Of a DNA stretch of 64,000 bases, positions 1 through 8,752 are shown piece by piece. The translations under genes were made by a program, and so were the position numbers. The DNA is from HyVt-477 sp965224605. GTDB lineage: Bacteria > Pseudomonadota > Gammaproteobacteria > Thiotrichales > Thiotrichaceae. The stretch spans positions 248,001 through 312,000 of the forward strand of contig CBDCZP010000008.1 of assembly GCA_965224605.1 (NCBI GenBank), in the 5' to 3' direction. Below the pieces are notes generated by a model. It worked only from the letters and a program-made list of their open reading frames with translations, was not told the DNA's origin and did no database searches. How positions within the stretch are numbered: position 1 is the first letter of the stretch; every line of letters begins with the position of its first letter.

Positions 1-38
1 AATTGAGCTACTGGCCTATGCTTACTTTAAACAACAAA

Positions 39-68
39 AGAACGAGAAGGTTTCAGCCTGCTCGTTCT
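39..68 (-). terminator. Probable terminator downstream of tuf
   Basis: An 8-bp perfect stem (39-46 with 61-68, AGAACGAG/CTCGTTCT) is followed, when read on the minus strand, by a T-rich run (TTTTGTTGTTT). It lies about 160 bp beyond the tuf stop and could end the tRNA-tuf transcript. The 14-base loop is rather large, so this is a moderate call. Confidence 0.5.
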
Positions 69-187
69 CGAAAAGGAGCGCGATTATAACAGAATAAAGT
101 TATAACTCAACAGCTACACTCGGCTTTTCTTCATTTGCCCCATATTAAGTTTAGTGCAAATAAATTTAACCGAATATGCATCCGCTC

Positions 188-211
188 ACTGAGTGCATTA
201 AAACACTCAGT
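188..211. repeat. Short inverted repeat just after tuf
   Basis: ACTGAGTG at 188-195 pairs perfectly with CACTCAGT at 204-211 around an 8-base loop, starting about 15 bases beyond the tuf stop codon. No T-run follows on the minus strand, so it is better read as an mRNA 3'-end stabilising or processing hairpin than as a full terminator. Confidence 0.4.
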
Positions 212-225
212 AAACAAGTTGCAAG

Positions 226-1410
226 TTACTCAATAATCTTAGCAACTACACCCGCGCCAACGGTACGTCCGCCTTCACGAATCGCAAAGCGTAGTCCGTC
301 TTCCATCGCTATCGGGGCGATTAATGTCACGGTTACTTTTACGTTGTCGCCTGGCATGACCATTTCTGTGCCTTCTGGAAGGCCTACCGCTCCGGTTACG
401 TCGGTGGTTCTGAAGTAAAACTGGGGACGGTAGTTGCTGAAGAATGGCGTGTGTCTGCCACCTTCGTTTTTGGACAGAACGTATATTTCTGCTTCAAACG
501 TGGTGTGTGGATTGACAGACCCTGGCTTACAAAGCACTTGTCCGCGTTCTACTTCTTCACGTTTGGTGCCACGCAGTAGTACGCCTACGTTGTCTCCGGC
601 TTCGCCTGAGTCGAGTAGTTTGCGGAACATTTCTACGCCGGTACAGGTGGTGGTGGCGGTGTCTTTGATGCCGACGATTTCTATTTCGTCACCGATGTTG
701 ACGACACCACGCTCGATTCTTCCCGTGACGACGGTTCCTCGTCCTGAGATGGAGAATACGTCTTCTACGGGCATCAGGAAGTCGCCTTCTGTGGCGCGCT
801 CTGGCTCTGGAATGTAGGTGTCTAGTGCGGTGACTAGTTCTACGATTTTTTCTGAGTAAGCTTCATCGCCTTCTAGTGCTTTTAGGGCTGATCCGGTAAT
901 AATGGGTGTGTCGTCACCGGGGAAGTCGTATTCGTCGAGTAGCTCACGTACTTCCATTTCTACGAGTTCTAGTAGTTCTTCGTCATCGACCATGTCGGCT
1001 TTGTTCATGAAGACGACTATGTAAGGTACGCCTACTTGACGCGATAGCAGGATGTGCTCTCGCGTTTGCGGCATCGGGCCGTCTGCGGCTGATACTACGA
1101 GGATCGCGCCGTCCATTTGGGCTGCACCAGTGATCATGTTCTTGACGTAATCCGCGTGTCCTGGGCAGTCTACGTGCGCGTAGTGGCGTGCTTCTGATTC
1201 GTATTCTACGTGTGAGGTCGCTATGGTTATACCACGCTCTCTTTCTTCTGGGGCATTGTCGATGTCTGCGAAGTCTTTGAATTCTCCACCCATCTTTTCT
1301 GCCATTACTTTGGTAATCGCCGCTGTTAACGTCGTCTTACCGTGGTCTACGTGACCGATGGTGCCCACATTCACATGTGGCTTCGTGCGTTCGAATTTTT
1401 CTTTGGACAT
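226..1410 (-). CDS. tuf: Elongation factor Tu
   Basis: This GTPase delivers aminoacyl-tRNA to the ribosomal A site. The 394-residue protein has the usual family length. The P-loop GHVDHGKT is near residues 19-26, followed by the DCPGH switch II motif (about 81-85) and NKAD (about 136-139), then the two beta-barrel domains ending in VVAKIIE. The ATG start gives the standard N-terminus MSKEKFERTKPHVNVGTIGH. It is the last gene of a minus-strand tRNA-Tyr, tRNA-Gly, tRNA-Thr, tuf operon, the gammaproteobacterial tufB arrangement. secE/nusG usually follow and would lie beyond the left edge. Identification is certain; which tuf copy it is cannot be decided here. Confidence 0.98.
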   Translation of the reverse strand: MSKEKFERTKPHVNVGTIGHVDHGKTTLTAAITKVMAEKMGGEFKDFADIDNAPEERERGITIATSHVEYESEARHYAHVDCPGHADYVKNMITGAAQMDGAILVVSAADGPMPQTREHILLSRQVGVPYIVVFMNKADMVDDEELLELVEMEVRELLDEYDFPGDDTPIITGSALKALEGDEAYSEKIVELVTALDTYIPEPERATEGDFLMPVEDVFSISGRGTVVTGRIERGVVNIGDEIEIVGIKDTATTTCTGVEMFRKLLDSGEAGDNVGVLLRGTKREEVERGQVLCKPGSVNPHTTFEAEIYVLSKNEGGRHTPFFSNYRPQFYFRTTDVTGAVGLPEGTEMVMPGDNVKVTVTLIAPIAMEDGLRFAIREGGRTVGAGVVAKIIE

Positions 1411-1450
1411 CGTTACATCCCCGTACTAATCGTTAAATAAAAAATAAAAA

Positions 1451-1526
1451 TGGTGCCCATAATCGGAATTGAACCGATGACCTCACCCTTACCAAGGGTG
1501 CGCTCTACCGACTGAGCCATATGGGC
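1451..1526 (-). tRNA. tRNA-Thr (anticodon GGT)
   Basis: The minus strand folds into a complete cloverleaf of 76 nt. The acceptor GCCCATA pairs with TATGGGC, the anticodon loop CTTGGTAAG carries GGT, the T-arm holds GGTTCAATTCC, and CCA is encoded. It lies 40 bases upstream of tuf and is co-transcribed with it. Confidence 0.97.
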
Positions 1527-1671
1527 GTTGATAATAGTCCTGAAAGCTTACCTATATAAAATATATAAACCATATAAAATAATGAAAAATAGATAACTTC
1601 AGCAACTCAGTCTACAAAAATTTACTTTACACAAGCCGACCACAATACAGCCAGCAGCATATAAACAATAG

Positions 1672-1745
1672 TGGAGCGGGTGGCGAGAATCGAACTCGCA
1701 GCATCAGCTTGGAAGGCTGAGGTATTACCACTATACGACACCCGC
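1672..1745 (-). tRNA. tRNA-Gly (anticodon TCC)
   Basis: A 74-nt minus-strand cloverleaf has acceptor GCGGGTG/CACCCGC, anticodon loop CTTCCAA with TCC, T-arm GAGTTCGATTCTC and encoded CCA. It is the middle tRNA of the Tyr-Gly-Thr-tuf operon. Confidence 0.97.
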
Positions 1746-1804
1746 TCTATAAAACTTGTTCGTCACACGAACAAAACTTATTCCTCTTTTTAACCATTTA
1801 AAAA

Positions 1805-1889
1805 TGGTGGAGGGGGGAGGATTCGAACCTCCGAAGGCATAGCCAGCAGATTTACAATCTGCCCCCTTTGGCCACTCGGGAACCCCTCC
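1805..1889 (-). tRNA. tRNA-Tyr (anticodon GTA)
   Basis: This 85-nt minus-strand tRNA has the long variable arm typical of bacterial tRNA-Tyr. The acceptor GGAGGGG pairs with CCCCTCC, the anticodon loop ATTGTAAAT carries GTA, and ACCA ends the gene. It is the first gene of the tRNA-tuf operon. Confidence 0.97.
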
Positions 1890-1906
1890 GGTAAAAAGAG
1901 CGGAGA

Positions 1907-1935
1907 ATTGTGAGCGAATCACCTACTAATGTCAA
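1907..1935 (-). promoter_or_regulatory. Sigma-70 promoter of the tRNA-tuf operon
   Basis: On the minus strand a consensus -35 box TTGACA (1930-1935) is separated by exactly 17 bases from CACAAT (1907-1912), which matches the -10 consensus at four of six positions. The predicted start of transcription is about ten bases before tRNA-Tyr. The assignment rests on sequence match and spacing only. Confidence 0.6.
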
Positions 1936-2085
1936 CTACCATTAAACGCATTTTTAAGTTATTTTATCATCCATAAGACTCTGCGCTTATCACAACAATT
2001 TCCTACGACTTGGATATATTGCTATCATCCCCGCCAATAACTTTATATCAATCTACCTATTAATAATTTTCAGAAGAATATAATA

Positions 2086-3417
2086 ATGAATGTAACTATA
2101 TACGGCTCAGGCTATGTTGGCCTGGTAACTGGCGCATGCCTTGCTCAAGTAGGCAATAATGTTTTATGTGTTGACGTTGACGAAGCTAAAATCACCAGCC
2201 TACTTAATGGTGAAATCCCCATCTATGAACCAGGACTAGACGCTATCGTCGCTGAAAACATTAAGGCAAAACGCCTTTCTTTCACGCTATCTGCTGAAGA
2301 AGGCGTCAAACACGCCATTGTTCAGTTTATTGCAGTAGGCACTCCACCTGATGAAGATGGTTCAGCCGATCTGACCTATGTACTAACCGTTGCGAAATCC
2401 ATTGCTGAGCATATGGAGGATTATAAGGTTATCGTCGACAAGTCTACTGTGCCGGTTGGCACAGCTGACAAAGTCAAAAACACGGTGCAAGGCATCTTAG
2501 ATCAACGCGGAGTCAACCACGACTTTGATGTGGTATCCAATCCTGAGTTCCTTAAAGAAGGCAACGCGATTGAAGATTTCATGAAGCCTGACCGTATTGT
2601 TATTGGCTCTGAAAGTCAAAAAGCCACGGCTACCATGCATGATCTTTATCTACCCTTTAACCGTAATCATGAACGGATCATCACCATGGATGTCCGCTCT
2701 GCCGAGCTAACCAAATATGCCGCTAATGCCTTGTTAGCGACCAAAATCAGCTTTATGAATGAGCTCTCCAACATGGCTGAGTTACTGGGTGCTGATATCG
2801 AAAATGTTCGTATTGGTATTGGCTCTGACCCTCGAATTGGTTATCACTTCATTTATCCTGGCTGTGGTTATGGCGGATCATGCTTCCCTAAAGATGTTCA
2901 AGCACTAGAAAGAACAGCGCGGGAGATCGGTTATAACGCCGAATTACTAGCAGCCGTTGAAGCTGTCAACTATCGCCAGAAAGATCGACCTGTTGAAAAA
3001 CTTAAGAAACACTATGGTGGCAATCTACAGGGTAAAAAAGTGGCCTTATGGGGGCTGGCATTTAAACCCAACACAGATGATATGCGTGAAGCATCAAGCC
3101 TCGTGGTTATCAATACCTTAATTAAGGAAGGCGCTGAAGTACAAGCTTACGATCCAGTAGCTTTAGAAGAATGTCGTCGCATTTATGGAGACAACACTAA
3201 AGGTCTGATTCTGTGTGATAGTGCTGACAAAGCACTGGAAGGAGCAGACAATTTGGTCATTGTTACGGAATGGCAGGAGTTCCGTAGCCCAGATATAGAC
3301 AAAATTAAAGCTGCGCTTAAAGACCCTGTTATTGTTGATGGACGTAATCTTTATGACCCAAAAACCATGAAAGAAAAAGGTTTCACCTATTATGCAATAG
3401 GACGCGGAGAGGTGTAA
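2086..3417 (+). CDS. ugd: UDP-glucose 6-dehydrogenase
   Basis: It oxidises UDP-glucose to UDP-glucuronate with two NAD+, supplying precursor for exopolysaccharide or envelope glycans. The 443-residue protein starts with a Rossmann motif (IYGSGYVGLVTGA) and contains the family signature YPGCGYGGSCFPKD, with catalytic Cys266, then the C-terminal UDP-binding domain (LWGLAFKPNTDDMREA). ATG 2086 begins exactly at the Rossmann fold, so the start is secure although the Shine-Dalgarno is weak. It stands alone, divergent from the tRNA operon, and is followed by a palindromic element that separates it from the convergent hslR run. Confidence 0.95.
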   Translation: MNVTIYGSGYVGLVTGACLAQVGNNVLCVDVDEAKITSLLNGEIPIYEPGLDAIVAENIKAKRLSFTLSAEEGVKHAIVQFIAVGTPPDEDGSADLTYVLTVAKSIAEHMEDYKVIVDKSTVPVGTADKVKNTVQGILDQRGVNHDFDVVSNPEFLKEGNAIEDFMKPDRIVIGSESQKATATMHDLYLPFNRNHERIITMDVRSAELTKYAANALLATKISFMNELSNMAELLGADIENVRIGIGSDPRIGYHFIYPGCGYGGSCFPKDVQALERTAREIGYNAELLAAVEAVNYRQKDRPVEKLKKHYGGNLQGKKVALWGLAFKPNTDDMREASSLVVINTLIKEGAEVQAYDPVALEECRRIYGDNTKGLILCDSADKALEGADNLVIVTEWQEFRSPDIDKIKAALKDPVIVDGRNLYDPKTMKEKGFTYYAIGRGEV

Positions 3418-3428
3418 CACTGTTATAC

Positions 3429-3456
3429 GTAGAGGCAAGGTATGCCTTGTCTCTAC
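3429..3456. repeat. Palindromic repeat, copy 1 (ugd/hslR junction)
   Basis: A 28-base near-perfect palindrome built on GCAAGG-TATG-CCTTGTC lies between the convergent stops of ugd and hslR. A second, closely related copy is at 53233-53256 between prfC and another convergent gene. It can form a stable hairpin on either strand and so could act as a bidirectional terminator or REP-like element. Confidence 0.7.
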
Positions 3457-3478
3457 AACTCAACTGAGGATTCTAGGC

Positions 3479-3898
3479 TCAACCACCTTCTTGTTTAAAC
3501 TGACGTATCTTGCGACGCTGGCGCTTATCCGGTTTCCTACTGGAATAAAACACGCTATCACCAGCCAACTTTCTTAACGCTTGAGCTTTTTCTCTCTTCT
3601 CTATACTTTCCGCGGATTCGCTGTATAACTCTCTGGCTTCACTGGCAGGACGACGCTTACCACTTAGACCTATTACCTCTACACTAAAAACATCTATCCC
3701 ACGAGTTATCCCCAACTCATCTCCACAACCCACCTTTTTAGCTGGCTTAACACGCTCACCATTGACATGAACCTTGCCACCGCCAACGGCTGCACTTGCT
3801 AATTTACGAGTTTTGAAAAAGCGCGCAGCCCACAGCCACTTATCCAATCTAATAGCGGTTAACTCATCCTTTGTCTTGCTCTTTACCCTGCTTTTCAT
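3479..3898 (-). CDS. hslR: Hsp15-type S4-domain RNA-binding protein
   Basis: This is the ribosome-associated heat-shock protein 15 family, which binds stalled 50S subunits carrying nascent chain-tRNA and helps recycle them. The S4 RNA-binding fold is visible at about residues 15-70 (IRLDKWLWAARFFKTRKLA, then GGGKVHVNGERVKPAKKV). A basic, Lys/Arg-rich C-terminal tail follows. Its 139 residues match the family. It is last in a minus-strand run with ycgN and a membrane protein; only one base separates it from ycgN, which indicates an operon. Confidence 0.88.
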   Translation of the reverse strand: MKSRVKSKTKDELTAIRLDKWLWAARFFKTRKLASAAVGGGKVHVNGERVKPAKKVGCGDELGITRGIDVFSVEVIGLSGKRRPASEARELYSESAESIEKREKAQALRKLAGDSVFYSSRKPDKRQRRKIRQFKQEGG

Positions 3899-3899
3899 C

Positions 3900-4355
3900 T
3901 TAATGGTTTCCGTCTATTAGTGGCCATTCAACTATCCGTTCCTCCATCTCATCATCATTTATTGTGCCTTCATAAACAAACCTACCCACAACAGAATAAC
4001 CTTGCCGATGAATCTCACTTTTATCACCACACACCAGGTGGTGCCATTTTGGCAACCCCCTGCCTTCCATGATTCGTCGATATGCACAACTCAATGGCAT
4101 CCAGGAAATTTGCTCCAGATTATCTTTGGTGAGCTTTAAACAATCAGGCACTAGCCTTTCTCGTTCTGTATAACGACTACAACTACAATCATCCTTATTG
4201 ATTAACTTGCATGCCACATCCGTGTAATAAACATCCCCACTATCTTCATCTTCAAGCTTCAGCAAACAGCATTTTCCACAGTGGTCGCAAAGCTGCTCCC
4301 ACTCACTGTCGGTTAATTCACTTAAACGTTTTTTATCCCACCACGCATCACTCAC
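3900..4355 (-). CDS. ycgN: YcgN family cysteine-cluster protein
   Basis: This is a conserved proteobacterial protein of the YcgN/UPF0260 family with a putative metal-binding cysteine cluster and no established reaction. The cysteines CDHCGKCC near residue 24-31, then further Cys in VACKLINKDDCSCSRY and VPDCLKL, follow the family pattern. The 151 residues are typical. The start is GTG, supported by the upstream AGGAAAG, and gives MSDAWWDKK. It lies two bases after the preceding membrane-protein stop and one base before hslR. Confidence 0.85.
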   Translation of the reverse strand: MSDAWWDKKRLSELTDSEWEQLCDHCGKCCLLKLEDEDSGDVYYTDVACKLINKDDCSCSRYTERERLVPDCLKLTKDNLEQISWMPLSCAYRRIMEGRGLPKWHHLVCGDKSEIHRQGYSVVGRFVYEGTINDDEMEERIVEWPLIDGNH

Positions 4356-4357
4356 GA

Positions 4358-5050
4358 CTATTTCTTTCCTTTAGTTCCCGGAACAGAATTAAGCAAACGA
4401 TTGTAGTCCTGACGCGCACTATAATAAAATACCTCACGTCCTTCCTTATCGTAAGAAACGATCAATCCTTTTGCTGGATAGAGCCAGTTTTCAATACTAT
4501 TGGTTGCCACTACTTTACTCGCTGGCTCTCCAAAAAACTGCTGAATCTGGATAGCTGAGTAATGAGCACCAGGCAAATATGCTAATTTCCACACTCTTAA
4601 TTTATTCGCGCCTAATATCCCCGTTTTGGATAAAACAAACTTACGCTTACCGCTAGGCATTGGTTTACCTTGTGTTCCGAATTTTGCATATCCCGCAAGA
4701 TCCACACCTTCTATATCAACTTCAACCGCCAAGCTACCTTGCAACGGCCCCCGCTTTACCTTAGAAAAATAAGCCTCAATTAAATAGCCACCTTCTGGAT
4801 TTTGAAAGACCGCAATCTCTGGTATTTTTCTAATATTTTCTGTTGCTGCCGCCAGACTTTCACTCCCAATCACAAGCCCTAAGACACGTGTTTGTTCCTC
4901 ATCCTTAGCATTAATTTGCCAAGGCAAATCGGCAACCACTCTTTCATCTCTTGATGACCACGAAGAAATCGGAAACACACTAGCCATAACCATTAACAAC
5001 ACAACAACAGTCGCCACCACAATCAAAGAAAGAATTATTCTTTTACTCAT
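4358..5050 (-). CDS. Conserved hypothetical membrane-anchored protein
   Basis: I do not recognise the family. The 230-residue protein starts with one strong hydrophobic helix (about residues 4-26), giving a signal anchor, followed by a soluble domain that should face the periplasm. The soluble part is rich in beta-type segments and has no cysteines or clear catalytic motif. It is the first gene of the run with ycgN and hslR. Tight spacing (2 bp) suggests co-expression, but no function follows from that. Confidence 0.7.
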   Translation of the reverse strand: MSKRIILSLIVVATVVVLLMVMASVFPISSWSSRDERVVADLPWQINAKDEEQTRVLGLVIGSESLAAATENIRKIPEIAVFQNPEGGYLIEAYFSKVKRGPLQGSLAVEVDIEGVDLAGYAKFGTQGKPMPSGKRKFVLSKTGILGANKLRVWKLAYLPGAHYSAIQIQQFFGEPASKVVATNSIENWLYPAKGLIVSYDKEGREVFYYSARQDYNRLLNSVPGTKGKK

Positions 5051-5188
5051 AAATCACTTAATACGGTTAGATTTTTTGATCTTACTCCAATCATCACGGG
5101 AACTCACACACCGGGCGTAAAGTTTTTAAACCCTGCAACTCTGTTTTTGATAGAATCACTCGCCTGCAAAACAGCAACAGAGATTTTA

Positions 5189-6496
5189 ATGAACAAGAAG
5201 GACACTGTCACTCTAATAGATAACTCAACCGGCAAAGAACTGGAACTTCCCATTCTCAGACCGACAGAGGGAACACCCACTATAGACGTGCGCGCATTAT
5301 ATAGAGAACTCGGCTATTTTACCTACGATCCTGGCTTTCTCGCCACAGCAAGTTGCCGTAGTGACATTACGTTTCTAGATGGCCAAAATGGCATCTTGCG
5401 TTATCGTGGCTATCCTATTGAGCAGCTCGCAGAACAAAGCAACTTTCTTGAAGTCTGTTATCTACTTTATTACGGAGAACTCCCCAATAAAGAACAACAG
5501 CAAGCATTCAATGCTGATATCTGCCAAAACACATTGCTACATGAAGCACTCAAACGGTTCTTTTCCGGTTTCCGTCGTGATGCCCACCCCATGGGAATTA
5601 TGGTGGGTGTTGTGGGCGCACTATCCTCTTTTTTCCATGACCATCAAGACGTACATGATGAAAATCAGCGCCAACAAGCAGCACATCGCCTCATAGCCAA
5701 AATGCCGACTATCGCGGCGTGGTGTTATCGCTATGCACACGGCTTGCCCTTTATGTATCCGAAAAACGATTTGGACTATGCAGCAAATTTTTTACACATG
5801 ATGTTTGCATTGCCGACGGAGGAATACACACCTCCTCCTTTGTTTGTAAAAGCATTGGATCTGATCATGATCCTACATGCTGATCACGAACAAAATGCAT
5901 CCACATCGACAGTGAGACTAACCGGCAGCTCAGAAGCCAACCCGTTTGCCGCAGTTTCAGCGGGCATTGCCTCTCTCTGGGGGCCTGCTCATGGCGGTGC
6001 AAATGAAGCTGTGATTGAAATGCTATTAGACATTGTGCATTCGGATAATGACATCCAGCACTATGTTGATCGCGCCAAAGATAAGGAAGATCGTTTTCGC
6101 TTGATGGGCTTCGGTCATCGTATTTATAAAAACTTCGATCCTCGCGCCGTTATTATTCGTAAATCCTGCCATGAGATATTAAAGCAGCTTGAGCCTGACA
6201 ATCCCTATCAGGAGCTTTTTGATACCGCCATGGAGCTAGAAAAGATTGCCCTTGAAGATGATTATTTTAAATCCCGCAATCTTTACCCTAATGTTGATTA
6301 CTATTCCGGCATTATTTTACTCGCAATGGGCATACCGTTAAACATGTTCACGGTGATCTTTGCCCTATCGCGAACCATTGGCTGGATTTCCCACTGGAAC
6401 GAGATGATGCAAGACCCAGAATCACGTATAGGCAGACCCAGACAACTCTATTCTGGTGAAGAACTTAGAAACTATGATAAACTTGAAAATCGCTAA
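5189..6496 (+). CDS. gltA: Citrate synthase
   Basis: It condenses acetyl-CoA with oxaloacetate at the entry to the TCA cycle. The protein is the type II (NADH-regulated, hexameric) form: an N-terminal beta domain (about 1-50) precedes the alpha-helical catalytic fold. The catalytic His lies in SLWGPAHGGANEA, with HADHEQNASTSTVR, FGHRIYKNFDPR and the Asp of NVDYYSG also visible. A longer frame begins at TTG 5147, but ATG 5189 gives the normal family N-terminus (MNKKDTVTLIDNSTGK, 435 aa) and is preferred. It is monocistronic. Confidence 0.96.
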   Translation: MNKKDTVTLIDNSTGKELELPILRPTEGTPTIDVRALYRELGYFTYDPGFLATASCRSDITFLDGQNGILRYRGYPIEQLAEQSNFLEVCYLLYYGELPNKEQQQAFNADICQNTLLHEALKRFFSGFRRDAHPMGIMVGVVGALSSFFHDHQDVHDENQRQQAAHRLIAKMPTIAAWCYRYAHGLPFMYPKNDLDYAANFLHMMFALPTEEYTPPPLFVKALDLIMILHADHEQNASTSTVRLTGSSEANPFAAVSAGIASLWGPAHGGANEAVIEMLLDIVHSDNDIQHYVDRAKDKEDRFRLMGFGHRIYKNFDPRAVIIRKSCHEILKQLEPDNPYQELFDTAMELEKIALEDDYFKSRNLYPNVDYYSGIILLAMGIPLNMFTVIFALSRTIGWISHWNEMMQDPESRIGRPRQLYSGEELRNYDKLENR

Positions 6497-6506
6497 TTAA
6501 TTAGCG
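6491..6506. terminator. Palindrome at the gltA stop
   Basis: CGCTAATTAATTAGCG is a perfect 16-base palindrome containing the gltA TAA stop. It could form a small hairpin at the mRNA end, but it is AT-rich and lacks a T-run, so its role as a terminator is uncertain. Confidence 0.3.
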
Positions 6507-6619
6507 TCCAAAAAGAGGCCGTAGCGAGAGCTAATCAGATACGCAATAGGCATTCTTTCTAGATGGTAACTAATTAAAAGGCCTATAGGGGCTTATCGAA
6601 TTACTAGGAGAGCATCATA

Positions 6620-6823
6620 ATGAGTATAGATAGAGTAGTATTGGCTTTTGCCGGTGTGGTCATTTTAGTCAGTGCATTTTTAGCTTGGAGTGTCAGTCCA
6701 AACTGGCTGTTGCTAACAGGTTTCGTTGGGCTTAACTTATTACAATCTGCATTTACAGGCTTTTGCCCACTTGCCATGATTTTAAAGAAACTGGGATTCA
6801 AAGCAGGACAAGCATTCGATTAA
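6620..6823 (+). CDS. YgaP-type small membrane protein (DUF2892)
   Basis: A 67-residue protein with two hydrophobic helices (about 6-23 and 28-45) joined by a short SPNW turn, then FCPLAMILKKLGFKAG. This is the pattern of the YgaP transmembrane domain family (DUF2892), often linked to rhodanese and sulfur handling. The Cys in GFCPL is conserved in the family. AGGAG six to ten bases before the ATG is a strong ribosome-binding site and shows that this strand is coding. It is monocistronic. Confidence 0.85.
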   Translation: MSIDRVVLAFAGVVILVSAFLAWSVSPNWLLLTGFVGLNLLQSAFTGFCPLAMILKKLGFKAGQAFD

Positions 6824-7147
6824 TGGCTTTGACTGTTTTTGCACTAGGCAATCCGCGAGAACAGTAGCAGGGTTCAGTAACAGGGAGTTGTAGGTAAGTA
6901 GCACAGTTAAAAAAGCATCGAACCTGCATAGAGACTAATGTTATGGCGTAGCTATTTTATATCCGCTACGCAGGTTGTTGATGCCAATGTACAAAACATC
7001 ACAAGGCTGTTCTATTTATACTTTAATCATGCCAAGGACACTCAAGTTTCGCACATCCATTCTGACTACATAATTAAAAAACAGTTCAATCATCTGCTTA
7101 AAAATTATTTAATAATGGCCTTTCTTTAATCAATTCTTATAAAATCT
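6824..7147. other. Gene-free stretch between DUF2892 gene and lptM
   Basis: No convincing gene here. The one open frame (6938-7129) has no ribosome-binding site and no recognisable composition. A 7-bp inverted repeat (GCGTAGC 6946-6952 / GCTACGC 6965-6971) is the only structure I see; the AT-rich right part probably carries the lptM-lysA promoter. Confidence 0.4.
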
Positions 7148-7357
7148 ATGTGCTGGGCAAATAAAATTTTCTTTATCATGATCTTTCTACTAGCTATTTC
7201 TAGTTTCCTGAGCGGCTGCGGCAATAAAGGTAATTTGAAATTACCTGAGCAAAAAAAACAAGCTTTAATCCACCCTATACAAACAACCAATAAATACCCT
7301 AAAACTAGCTCAAGACAATATCAAGACAATATCAAGACAATACATGGATCATTTTAA
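7148..7357 (+). CDS. lptM: LptM-like small lipoprotein
   Basis: This 69-residue protein has a signal peptide ending in a lipobox (FLSGC, Cys near residue 24) followed by GNKGNLKLPEQ. That matches the CGxKGpLxLP motif of LptM/YifL, the outer-membrane lipoprotein that helps LptD oxidative maturation. In gammaproteobacteria it sits just upstream of lysA or dapF, as here. Its 3' end runs 14 bases into lysA, so the two are probably translationally coupled. The C-terminal codons are made of an 11-bp tandem repeat. No clear Shine-Dalgarno precedes the ATG. Confidence 0.75.
   Translation: MCWANKIFFIMIFLLAISSFLSGCGNKGNLKLPEQKKQALIHPIQTTNKYPKTSSRQYQDNIKTIHGSF
7311..7343 (+). repeat. Three tandem 11-bp repeats abutting the lysA start
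   Basis: CAAGACAATAT occurs three times in succession (7311-7321, 7322-7332, 7333-7343, the last ending in C) and stops at the base before the lysA ATG. The unit is not a multiple of three, so gain or loss of a copy would change the lptM reading frame. Confidence 0.9.
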
Positions 7358-8603
7358 CTACCGCCAAAAAGGTCAATCTACTGAGCTTTTCACTGAAGAA
7401 GTTGCCGTTGCTGATATCGCTCAACAATATGGCACGCCTTGTTACATCTACTCACGGGCAACATTAGAACGCCATTGGCATGCCTTTAACGATGCCTTTG
7501 GCGATCAACCCCATTTAATTTGCTACGCCGTTAAAGCGAATTCAAATACGGCTATATTGAATCTGTTTGCACGCTTAGGTTCTGGTTTTGATATCGTTTC
7601 TATTGGTGAATTAGAGCGCGTACTAAAAGCGGGGGGCGATCCAGAAAAGATTGTTTTTTCAGGTGTGGGGAAACGTACAGATGAAATGCAAAAAGCTCTA
7701 GAAATTGGCATTCATTGTTTCAATGTCGAATCTGAAGGTGAACTGGAACGGCTCAATGAAATTGCTGGACAACTTGGCAAGACGGCTCCCATTTCAATCC
7801 GCGTAAATCCTGATGTAGATGCAGGCACTCATCCTTACATATCCACCGGCTTGAAAGACAATAAATTTGGCATTGATATCGCCATCGCAGAAGAGGTTTA
7901 TCAAACAGCTGCCAATATGCAGCATATTAAAATCATCGGCATAGATTGCCATATCGGCTCACAACTCACCGAAGTCGATCCCTTTATGGATGCTCTAGAC
8001 CGCGTTTTAACACTAGCTGACAAGTTACAAGCCAAGGGCATTCACATTGAGCATGTTGATTTAGGTGGTGGCCTTGGCGTCAGATATCAAGATGAAACGC
8101 CTCCTTTGCCAGTTGAATATACAGAACGCTTACTTAGCAACCCTTCTATAAAAAACTACAACATCATTATTGAACCTGGAAGAGCTATAACAGCCAATGC
8201 TGGCATACTTGTTACTCAGGTCGAATATCTGAAACTATCTGATCATAAAAACTTCGCTATTATTGATGCCGCAATGAATGACTTGATACGCCCTGCTTTA
8301 TATCAGGCATGGCAAGAAATTATCCCCGTTAACAACAGTGGAAACGCCGAAATGCGTCAGTACGATGTAGTAGGACCCATCTGTGAAACAGGAGATTTCC
8401 TGGGTAAAGACAGAAATTTAAGTATTGTTCAGGGTGACTTATTAGCCATACGTTCGTCAGGTGCTTATGGCGCAACCATGTCCTCCAACTATAACTCACG
8501 ACCTCGTGTAGCTGAACTTATGGTTGATGGAAAGGAACTCCATCTTATTCAGGAACGTGAAAGTTTAGAACAGCTGATGCAAGGCGAACACTTACTTCCC
8601 TGA
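7344..8603 (+). CDS. lysA: Diaminopimelate decarboxylase
   Basis: A PLP enzyme that decarboxylates meso-diaminopimelate to L-lysine, the last step of lysine synthesis. The 419-residue protein has the fold-type III alanine-racemase-like barrel with the PLP lysine in CYAVKANSN (about residue 60). Also present are HIGSQL, the glycine loop GGGLGVRY, EPGRAI, and GPICETGD with the substrate-binding Cys of the partner subunit. It overlaps lptM by 14 bases and has no obvious ribosome-binding site of its own, so translation coupling is likely. dapF does not follow. Confidence 0.95.
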   Translation: MDHFNYRQKGQSTELFTEEVAVADIAQQYGTPCYIYSRATLERHWHAFNDAFGDQPHLICYAVKANSNTAILNLFARLGSGFDIVSIGELERVLKAGGDPEKIVFSGVGKRTDEMQKALEIGIHCFNVESEGELERLNEIAGQLGKTAPISIRVNPDVDAGTHPYISTGLKDNKFGIDIAIAEEVYQTAANMQHIKIIGIDCHIGSQLTEVDPFMDALDRVLTLADKLQAKGIHIEHVDLGGGLGVRYQDETPPLPVEYTERLLSNPSIKNYNIIIEPGRAITANAGILVTQVEYLKLSDHKNFAIIDAAMNDLIRPALYQAWQEIIPVNNSGNAEMRQYDVVGPICETGDFLGKDRNLSIVQGDLLAIRSSGAYGATMSSNYNSRPRVAELMVDGKELHLIQERESLEQLMQGEHLLP

Positions 8604-8752
8604 AACCTTGATCACGTTTAGCTTCACTAATATGTTGGTTTTAATCTCCGCATGGTGGGCCTTCCATAAAAAATGATTTTATTTCTTGAACATGGGCTTT
8701 CTCTACATGCCAACTTTTGAGACAAAAAATAAGTATAGAACAAGAACTACAG

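Noticed and set aside
434..817. 127-codon plus-strand frame opposite tuf
   Set aside because: Shadow of tuf: Ser/Pro/Thr-rich product from antisense of a highly expressed gene, with no ribosome-binding site.
1731..1922. 63-codon minus-strand frame over tRNA-Tyr
   Set aside because: It covers the tRNA-Tyr gene and its promoter; the product is composed of tRNA sequence.
5147..5188. Longer TTG start for gltA
   Set aside because: The extra 14 residues are not family-like and ATG 5189 gives the usual N-terminus.
6938..7129. 63-codon frame before lptM
   Set aside because: No ribosome-binding site, mixed composition, no recognisable domain.
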